NCBI GenBank assembly: GCA_963675135.1 | Contig: OY776129.1 | Location: 74,741,348-74,805,347 of the forward strand | Direction: 5' to 3' | From: Galeopsis tetrahit | Lineage: Eukaryota; Streptophyta; Magnoliopsida; Lamiales; Lamiaceae | Length of the DNA: 64,000 nt | Shown here: positions 55,192-64,000 of the stretch, piece by piece | Layout: each line of letters begins with the position of its first letter | Position numbering within the stretch: position 1 is the stretch's first letter | Translations under genes and position numbers: made by a program | The notes under the pieces: model-generated | Database searches by the model: none | What the model was told of the DNA's origin: nothing | What the model saw: the letters and a program-made list of their open reading frames with translations, nothing else

Positions 55192-58100
55192 TAACTTTTA
55201 ATTGCATTAAATTATGTTCCAACATTTTATTTATTATAGTACTCCGTATACATTTAGTATATTTGAACCCCACGTATTACACTGATTAAAAATAAGTTAA
55301 TACTCTGTATCATTAATTTTACGTAAAATGTTTCAACTATTTATTTTATTTTATTTGATTAATTTAATTTAATAATATTTGTGTTTATTTTTTTCTAAAA
55401 TAATTCAATTTAATTTTTAAAATAGCTATTGTTTTTTCAATTAATTAAAATTGTGACCCAATTTTAAATATGTGATGATTATTGTCTCAATTAAATTTAT
55501 AATTATAATTTTAAGATTTCATTTAATTAGAAAAAAACATTTAGAGTATACAATTGAGATGTTTTTAAAGAAAATGAATGGGTGGATTACTTATTTTTTA
55601 AAGTTAAATTAATTAGAAAATACATTTAAAATGTACGATTAAAATCGTTTCTTATTTAACAAATTAATGATTTGAATTAACTTAATTGATCAACAATTAA
55701 TTATTTTTATAATTATATTAAATTGATTAAGAAATGAAGATTTTGATTGTATTTTATGTGAAAAAAAAGGGTGGTGACATGTAACATAGCTAATATCAAT
55801 AAAATAATTTTATCAAATTTAAAATTTATATAAAACAAATATTTATATTATATTAAATGTACTAACAAAAATACAACACTTATTAGACGATATTCACTTC
55901 ACTTTTTGCATTATACCGAAAAAGATAAAGTCTAATAAATTGTTGTATTTTTATTAGTACAATTAATATAATTTAAACATTTTAAATCGTTGACCTTTGA
56001 TTTGTTCATACCCATCACCCAATAATTCCTGTACAAATTCCTGTACAGGTATTAAAGTATATCGGGTGCACCACCGGCCATTTCATTTCCTACCAATAAA
56101 TAAATAAATATATTTAACAATTTTTAATATTAGACCACTTATTAACTAATATCAATACACTTATAAATTAATACTCATATAAGATATTTGTGAACTTTAC
56201 TTATCATACATCATTAATACTATTATTTTGTAGAAGCTGATATTATACTGGTTATAATACTTCATTCATCTAAACTTTTTATGTAAAAAATCATTTTTTG
56301 TCCGTTCAAACTTAATATGCATGTCTGAAAATGGAAATAATATTTTTATCATTGTCCTCCAAACCACCACTTATTTATTTAAATTGTCATTAATTCTATT
56401 TATAGATAGACTTCATAATACTCTATAATACTCTCTAATTCATTTACTTTATACCTAAATAATTAGTATTTTATTAAATTCACATTAAAAAATTATACAT
56501 ATAAAGTTTGGATGGAGTATTAATTTTTACATAACAATTGTATTAGTGGTGTGTCTGACTATTTGGTGTATTTTATTTATGTGTTTATAGAAATATTGAT
56601 TTGTTGAATAGTTTACTAGTGTTTCAATTTTCAACTTGAGTTCAATACATTGATCAAACTCTTCAAAAAATTTTTTAAATATTTCATAGTGTGACGATTT
56701 TTTTATTTTTTTTTTGACAGTCTAGTGTGACGATTGTATATTCAATATCACCCAAGCAAACAATACAAGCCCTCAAAATTAAACTGATGGATCATTAATA
56801 TCTTAAAATTCAATTTTTTATTTTTTAAATTATAGGATTTTTTTTTAATATTCTCTAGACAAATTCCTTAAGTTGTAAGAAAAAGGTGTAGAGCTGCAGC
56901 CTGCCACCATGGGGGTCCATTTATCTCATCTACACAGCCACAGACAGGCCCACGAAGTCGGTAACCCATTCTCTCATGATTGGTACATAGGATTAATTAG
57001 GCTTGAAATTACGACAAAATCCTCACAAATTCCCATTTCTATTTCTATTTAAAATTTTGGATCAGATTTAAATTAAATTACAATAAAAACAAGGTTCAAG
57101 AGTGATATGCAATAAAAGCAACTAACATTTAAAAAAAACAACTAATATTTTTTTAATAAAACATTAATCAATACTATTTAATGTAATTGATTTATATAAA
57201 TATTTGCCAAGATCCAAGTGTAACACTTGCTTTGATGATTATGGGTAATATATCTTGACATTCTTTTACTAAAAATATAAATAGACTATCAAGTACTACT
57301 ACATAATTATGCAAAGTACGTGGTTCGGTCATGTAGCCCATGTTAATATAGTATTTATTAAAAAAATAAGTTGATAAATCCTATGCTACTCCAAAAAATA
57401 TACTCCGTATATATATATTACTAGAAATTACCCAAAAATCAATCGGTGCAACACACTATATTTCTTGTTGTTTATATGGTTATTGTAGATAAAGATTCAT
57501 ATAGTACACACATGCTTATGCTTATGAACATATATAATGACAAATTTCAAGGACCGTTCATATTTTTATATTCACCGATTGTTCAAGGCCAAGCACTCCG
57601 ATCCTTATTATATTGGAGTATTATCAAATAGATCGAATACATATCCTCTTGAATTACAAATCATGTATATATAATCTAATACTACACAATAATTTAAAAA
57701 TGAATTATCTCACCTACCTAAAAATAGGTTAATAAACTAATTAAAAGGCAAAAGTTGAAAAGCAATATACAATTGGGAGTTTAGAAAAGACCAACAAAAC
57801 CCACCCAAATTAATTCAAATGATCCAAAAATAAATGGGCATGATAGTGATTTTATTTCCTTATCTCAATCCAAGATGTAGGCTTCCTCTACTTGCACCCT
57901 CACGGGAGATTCCACTGCTTCTCATATTCTTATAACTTTACGTCTACATATATCTATAATCTTACCTATTAGTAGTACTTATTCAGCACGTGACTCTTTC
58001 ACAATGTATTATTTTATAAATAAATTTTAAAAAATCAAGATTTACTAATTTCAAAGTCAAAAAATCAAATCAAATTATGTCTAACTAATGAACAAAACAA

Positions 58101-58856
58101 TCCATTCCTTAAAATTCACATACTCATGCAATAACATTAATTAAAGCTAATCAACAGTACTCTCTATATCTATCTCATGTATGTTTGAATAACTATAAAA
58201 TCAAGTATAAAACTTATGGATTTTAGTAGACGATTACTGATACATATATATTTTTGTCAGTACCGCGATCAATGTCAGAATAAATTGTAAGATCAAAATG
58301 TATACTATCAACTTGATAGTCAAGCATATATTTAAATATACATGATCTTTTTCAACTTTATATATAAAAATGGAGTAATAATTTGTACATTGAAATTCCC
58401 CTTAATTTAGGTAGAAAAGTAGGCAAGTAATAACAATATTATCCGTTATTACTCGATTTATCTACTTCTAGAATAAATATTTTGTGATATATATATAAGA
58501 ATTCTTAATTTTATAGTTGCAGACGTTCAACTATATACTAGCTCCTATATTTTTATCAGCATAATCGAAATTCGGAATAATTGGACATGCATATCGTTCT
58601 CCAGAGTTGAGCATTATCGCTTCGGCAGCCTTCATAGTTTTGGGTTAGTTTATGACTGGTTTATTATTTCGAGTTCAACTAGTTTGTTTTGGTCTACAAG
58701 GGTATGCATTTTTCCTTCTCCTCGAATTTTATCTTAAGAAAAAGTTTTTTCGAACAAGATTTTAATGAAACTCCGATCCCTTGTTCAGCTTGTGAACTTA
58801 TGTGAGTTTATTTGAGTCTCAAAAGTTCCAATTGAGAAGTTAAGATATAACTTAAC

Positions 58857-59095
58857 TACTCACCTCGTCCCAAAATGATGGCTTTCTATTTCTGTTTGGT
58901 CTGTCCCAAAATATAGGTTTTATCTTTCTCTTTTATTTTATGTGTATAAAATGTTTAAAATACTCACATTTAATGAATGTTTATTTATTTTTAATGTTTA
59001 ATAAATAAAAATATATTTAAACAAAATAAACAATGTTTTATTGGTTTATGTTAAAAAATGAAGGTGGAACATGATTTTGGTGTATAGGGAGTAAT
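58857..59095. mobile_element. Stowaway-like MITE, degraded
   Basis: The left end CTACTCACCTCGTCCCA and the right end TATAGGGAGTA resemble worn CTCCCTCCGTCCC termini. The interior is AT-rich and without coding potential. The assignment is tentative. Confidence 0.4.
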
Positions 59096-59124
59096 AAAAG
59101 AGTTGCATTTTACAATGAATAGTA

Positions 59125-59125
<1 letters not shown>

Positions 59126-59191
<66 letters not shown>
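59126..59191. repeat. (TAA)n microsatellite
   Basis: About 22 consecutive TAA units. Read on the other strand it gives a poly-leucine open frame that is an artefact. Confidence 0.95.
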
Positions 59192-59195
<4 letters not shown>

Positions 59196-61529
59196 TCTAA
59201 CTTTATTATTTCATTTTTCAACTTTTCGTTATGTATTTGGCATTTAAATATGAACACTAGTTGATCAATTTTATGAGAACAACTTGGACTATGACGAGAA
59301 TCAGATCCCCCATAACTTTTCAATTTTTTCACATGTTGCCTATTCATTCATTCAACTTGATCTATCCATCTCACATGTGTTGTATGTAATGTAATTAATG
59401 AATACATTATTAAATATTAATGTTGAGAAAAAAAAAATAGAGAGAATAATAGGTGAAAAATAAGTGTTTTAGAGTAGTTAATTAGCTAGGGATAGATTTA
59501 TTGGATATAATCATCCAATATTATTTAAATTCAAAGAGGAATAATGATGTGTGATAGCGAAATCTCAATCTCAATCTCGAATGATGTTGATAACTAAAAT
59601 TAATTTGTACTTCGAAGAAAATTGTTGTTGAAATAATAAGCTAAAAAGTGACTATTTTCGCGCATTTCCACAAATAATAATAATAATGCAATTATACAAA
59701 AAGTGAGCCAAATAATTAATTAAATTTTAATTTGGCAGTGAATCCAATTCAATGCACCAGCGATGAAACAGTTGGAATTCAGAGCAAGTGGCAAATAATA
59801 TTCAGAGCAAGTACAAATTGTACAAACAGTTGGAAAAAAGTATTACTTTCATTAAACCAAGCATCAATTGTCGGGATGGAGTTTAATTTACATAGTCGTG
59901 TTGGCGCTTTCGTTCTGTACTTCGTGAGCAAAATTGGATATATTCAATTTTACTTGCAAATTTTAAAAAATAAATATATCTTACTTGCAAGGATAAGATT
60001 TCACAATTTTCTCTTTGTACGTCTATATATAGGATTTACTTCATCATTAAAAAAATAACAAAAAATTGTATGAACTTTTAGTTAACGGGTATGAAATATA
60101 CACGTTTTTGCTATATCCATCGTGTAAATGAATTAAAAAATTAAATGAAATTCTCATACACAAAGTTCAAATAAGTATTACTCAGAGCTACAAAAGATAA
60201 GCAAGTTGATAAGATCAGACATGATTTTTTTTGTGAATTTTGAAATTTCAGAAAAATTGGAACTTCTCCAAGTTGTGAAAGATGCTAACTTTTTTTCTTT
60301 ATTTATTTGTTCATTAAAATATGTTTATTTTCTTTTATGGAAATAATTGTTTTATTTTGATTTTACAATAACTTCATGACATTTTTAATTTATCTATTTT
60401 TTTTTAAAATATATGCCTAATCAAAGAGGCATAATTTTCGTGGATGAGGGGTAAGTGATAAGAGACGACAAAAATGAATGTTATCCTGATTTTCTTAATC
60501 AGTTAAGTTGATCTCTCCACTAATTAAATTTAAACCAATTGATTGGGGGGCAGTAGTGTCATTTCCTCTTTTTAATTTGCATTATCCTCCAAATTGGCAT
60601 GGTGGGAAAAATTAAATAAAAAACACCACTTTATTTTGATGGAATTAACGACAGTTTCATCAACCCCACTTGGTTCTTTAAAAAACCCTAGAAATTGTTA
60701 TCGCATTTGATGCGGATGGAGACTTGCACTATTTTACAAAGCTAATTGACTGCAACACTAATTTTGATTGGTTCATAAAAATACACACTAATTTTGATTA
60801 CATTAAAATGTTTCTAATCTCTTCTAGAACATTTTTGTGATGAAAAGTTCTTTTCAAATAAAAGATAAGTACTACACAGGTAATAATGATATTTATTTAG
60901 GAAAAAAATAAAAAGTACGTAGCCCACAGGTTATAATCATATCAGGTGATATTTATTCCCCTAATGTTTGCAAGTTGTTCATTACAATTTTCACTTTAGA
61001 ATAATGAATTTCACTGTTTTTATGTGATTGAAAATACTTTTTAGTCATTTATAAACATTTCAAATTTTATTAGAATAAAAAAATGAAAACTATCATGAAC
61101 CTTTTTGTTTTTTTTTACTAAATATCACGTTTTATTTGAATGGAATCTTCTAAATTTTGGTATTTCACATCTTATTCGATCCAATACAATATGGATAATT
61201 GACATGTATCATATTAAAAAATAATCAACGTCCTATAATATTGGAGATAATACGTGTTCAAATTTCAGTAGAATGAAATATCAGTGAAACACAAAAGTGA
61301 AACAGAGAAATCGAACCATGACAATAAAAGGTAGAAAATATAAAAGAAAAGAAACATAGGACCATAAGCTCACATGTTGAGCCAAATGCCGGAGCGACAT
61401 TAAAATCTTGCCTGAGAAAACCCACCTTAGAGACAAAATTCAGGTAAAGGAAAAAGGTAAGTTTCTCTAAGAATCAATGTATATAAAAAATAAAGTACAA
61501 ATCATTATGTAGGAATGAGACTAAAAATT

Positions 61530-61910
61530 TGGGGGTAACCCCTCCAGTCACAGTCAAGGCCTGTCTTGGCCATAGCGCCCGCCGCCTGATTGGCCTCTGT
61601 GAAGACATGTGAGTATCTGATGTGCATGTCCTGCGTAAGAGGGTAAATCTGGCTCCAAAGATCCTGCAGACGTCAAGGAATGGAAGACCTAAAACTCTTA
61701 AAAGCGTTAATTGTGAGGATCGAGTCCGATTCAATCCAATTCAAAGGAAGTGTCAGCCTTGATCATGTGCATACTTAATGATCATAAGAACAACAGCCAG
61801 CTCAGCTTCAAGGGGAATGTCTCAGCCCACCTTAATGGCAATTGCAGCTACGAAAAATCTCCTGAAAGTCCTAAAGATCGTTACTCCCAGTAAACTACCC
61901 GGAGAAGAAG
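61530..61910 (-). pseudogene. Retroelement RNase H-like (RVT_3) relic
   Basis: On the minus strand pieces of the plant RNase H-like domain are readable in two frames: LEAELAVVLMIIKYA, then WIESDSILTINAFKSF, then SHVFTEANQAAGAMA. The acidic residues in EAEL and ESDS fit the catalytic positions of the family. Several stops and a frameshift make it non-functional. Such domains occur at the end of LINE-type plant retroelements and as separate relics. Confidence 0.75.
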
Positions 61911-62128
61911 AAGCAAGTAGAAACATTAATATTTGATTTTACACCTTATTCATCTCAAACTTTTTGTATAATTTGAAGGTTGTTTTGGTAAGTTGCTTGG
62001 TGCAAGTAGATCCTATTTTAATTGCTCTCACATGAATATTCATATTCTCTCTCGAAAATCCAACCACCCTCTCTCTCTTAGTACTTAGCCCATCTTCAAG
62101 TGGTATAGACTTGAAAACCGCCCTTCTG

Positions 62129-62148
62129 CTCTCTCTCTCTCTCTCTCT
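62129..62148. repeat. (CT)n tract in the PYL leader region
   Basis: Ten CT units lie 70-90 bases before the PYL ATG and just upstream of a TATA-like sequence (62164-62172). CT tracts are common near plant transcription starts. Confidence 0.7.
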
Positions 62149-62217
62149 ATCCCACAACTACATTATATATATCAAATTACATCTCCAAACACAAAGTATT
62201 CAATTGAGCTTCAAAAA

Positions 62218-62829
62218 ATGCCTGGCAACAATTCAAAATCCTCCCTTCTCCTACAAAGAATCAACCAAACACCAATCACCTCCGCCGCCGCATGTAAACG
62301 CCACCACACCGCCGCCCACATCCCGGACCAAGTATCCCGCTACCACAACCACGCGGTGGGGCCCAACCAGTGCTGCTCCGCCGTGACCCAGCACATCTCG
62401 GCCCCCATCTCCACCGTGTGGTCCGTCGTCCGCCGCTTCGACAACCCCCAAGCCTACAAACACTTCGTCAAAAGCTGCCACGTGGTCCTCGGAAACGGAG
62501 ACGTGGGGACTCTACGGGAAGTCCACGTCATCTCCGGGCTGCCCGCGGTCAGCAGCACGGAGCGGTTGGAGATCCTTGACGACGAACGCCACGTCATGAG
62601 CTTCAGCGTTGTTGGTGGGGACCACCGATTGGCGAACTACCGGTCCGTAACGACCCTACACGCGGCGGCGAACGGCGGGACGGTGGTGGTGGAGTCGTAC
62701 CTTGTTGACGTGCCACAAGGTAACACTAAAGAGGAAACGTGCGTTTTTGTTGACACTATTGTGAAATGTAATCTACACTCTTTGACTCAGATCGCTCAGA
62801 ATTTACATACTCGACGAAACCATATTTAA
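62218..62829 (+). CDS. PYL-type abscisic acid receptor (PYL4/5/6 class)
   Basis: An intronless frame of 203 residues, the usual form and length for the PYL4-PYL6 group. START/Bet v 1-like PYR/PYL/RCAR domain from about residue 45: the HAVGPNQCCSAV start, STVWSVVRRFDNPQAYKHF with the ABA-contacting Lys81, gate loop SGLPA (106-110), Glu115 in STERLE, latch HRL (136-138) followed by ANYRS, and the C-terminal helix from KEETCVFVD. These receptors bind abscisic acid in cytosol and nucleus and then inhibit clade A PP2C phosphatases, releasing SnRK2 kinases. Residues 1-44 are a variable tail. The coding sequence is much more GC-rich than its surroundings. A TATA-like box lies about 50 bases upstream. 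Confidence 0.95.
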   Translation: MPGNNSKSSLLLQRINQTPITSAAACKRHHTAAHIPDQVSRYHNHAVGPNQCCSAVTQHISAPISTVWSVVRRFDNPQAYKHFVKSCHVVLGNGDVGTLREVHVISGLPAVSSTERLEILDDERHVMSFSVVGGDHRLANYRSVTTLHAAANGGTVVVESYLVDVPQGNTKEETCVFVDTIVKCNLHSLTQIAQNLHTRRNHI

Positions 62830-64000
62830 ACAAAAATCAAATAAAATCAAGAGAGAATTATTAATTCAGATAATTAGGCTTATAAGAATGAAATTTCTTG
62901 TCATGTGTAATGTCCACATTTGTATCATCATCATCGGATCTTTGTTTTTTTATTGTATCATCAATTTTTAATGTTTTTTAATTGCTTCTTATTTTTCCAT
63001 CTTCTCTGCCAATTTTATTTTGTTTATTCAATTTGATTGCAAGAGTGAAATGAAATACTATGTAACAAAAAATCAAAATTGAAGATCAAAAGTTTAAATT
63101 CGATTCTTAACCTTGCAGTTTATAAGTAGGTAATATGTAGGTCGCATTTTACATTTAAGTGTTGTCTTATATTTTTTAAATAGAAATCAAGGTTTAATTA
63201 ACAACATTAATTGTTGATATTGTTAAAGAATTAATATATATAAATGAATTAATTTAACACTACAAACTCATATATATATCTAACAAAAGATATCAATTAC
63301 AACTTTAAAATAAACCCTATTCTCTTCAATTAGACGAGGTTATGCAATCGATGTTAATTAATTTTTGAACAGCAGTTTGGATCTGTTATTAAAAAAAAAA
63401 GAAGAAGATATATATGTAAAGAAGAAGCCTTTGTATAATTTTTTCATCTGAAATCCAAAATATATGACTGTGGTATAAGGATGTACTAAAAGTGTTCATC
63501 ATTGTATGGAGTCATTTTTAGTAACTTTCTTGTCACGTGCCTTCAAATTTTGGATATTAATTAAGCAAATGTATTTGACTTAGAAGTTAAAACAACATAC
63601 ATTCATACAATTCTTCTAATTTGACTAATCTTTAAGTACGTAATAAGAATTCATCAAAAAAAAAAAAAAAGTACATAATAAGAAAATTATCATATTCGTT
63701 TAGATAATTCTTGTCCTCAAGAATTATTAAACGGCTGGGAAATTAAATTAAATTATTGATAGTCCGAAATACAATTGTTTCCAATATGAGAGTTTAGGAT
63801 GATCGTGTACCATGTAATTTTATATATTACTCATTTAGTCTTCATAATTTTTTTAGAAAAAAAATGTTTGAAACATAGTATATTATTTATTTAAATAGGA
63901 AGGAATCAAACAGCTAGTCATGGCTGCAAGTTGGCCTTGTGGTGAGACCAAGTAGCTGTTTAAAGAGAGAAAAAGAAAAATAGTAGTTGTACGCTATTGC
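62830..64000. other. Intergenic 3' flank of the PYL gene
   Basis: AT-rich DNA beginning with the PYL 3' untranslated region. No further gene is seen before the window ends. Confidence 0.6.

Larger units (their letters stand above)
54838..61470. other. Long AT-rich intergenic region, no gene supported
   Basis: About 6.6 kb of strongly AT-rich DNA. Apart from the repeats listed separately I see no protein motif, tRNA or clear transposon border. The open frames at 57446-57631 and 59732-60058 are short, of AT-driven composition and unrecognised. Confidence 0.65.

Noticed and set aside
59051..59347. Open frame with a long leucine run
   Set aside because: It is the reverse strand of a (TAA)n microsatellite and has no protein-like sequence outside the repeat.
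1..64000. CRISPR arrays, prokaryotic operons or ribosome binding sites
   Set aside because: None is present and none is expected: the genes are spliced plant nuclear genes, and the direct repeats seen are transposon or microsatellite structures.

Overview
This is a 64-kb piece of a flowering-plant nuclear genome. It is AT-rich, with intron-containing genes, plant gene families (GRAS, PYL, chloroplast ferritin, DUF538, soluble sulfotransferase) and dense Ty1/copia, MULE, hAT, Stowaway and TRIM debris. It looks like a core eudicot, perhaps an asterid, but the sequence does not prove a species.

Layout. 1-2675 is intergenic. 2676-16260 is one complete insertion of a Sirevirus-type Ty1/copia element on the minus strand, with 1.6-kb LTRs, a perfect 5-bp target duplication, gag-protease, a pol lacking the integrase core, and a very long envelope-position reading frame broken by stops. 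16266-20400 is intergenic and holds a foldback repeat, short tandem repeats, a Stowaway-like MITE and a non-autonomous hAT element with an 8-bp target duplication. 20612-22863 is the first ribosomal protein S4 gene (eS4). 23247-25312 holds a sulfotransferase pseudogene and a two-exon sulfotransferase gene. 25577-26056 is a MULE-type foldback MITE. 26554-29918 is a Pack-MULE-like transposon carrying a copy of a PRIN2-like plastid protein gene. Two NSP2-like GRAS genes stand head to head (30449-32140 minus, 35497-37023 plus). Then come unrecognised exon-like pieces, a tRNA-Ser(CGA) and a Dof zinc-finger relic. 40837-44313 is a nested transposon cluster: two related 9-bp-TSD elements, one split by a TRIM, which is itself split by a MITE and a SINE-like retroposon. 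44517-46970 is the second eS4 gene. An eight-exon chloroplast ferritin gene (48164-50140, minus) has an iron-response-type promoter element. A tRNA-Gly(GCC) and a three-exon DUF538 gene with a LINE relic in an intron follow. 54.8-61.5 kb is AT-rich intergenic DNA. A degraded RNase H relic lies at 61.5-61.9 kb, and an intronless PYL4/5/6-type abscisic acid receptor gene at 62218-62829.

The genes are ordinary, independently regulated plant loci and do not form one pathway. The eS4 pair and the GRAS pair are local duplicates. I found no clearly new biological system. The most unusual items are the young but broken Sirevirus with its roughly 1,570-codon env-position frame, the Pack-MULE carrying a plastid-protein gene with introns, and the five-component nest upstream of the second eS4 gene. 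All boundaries were read by eye; spliced models rest on GT/AG sites, frame continuity and family similarity.
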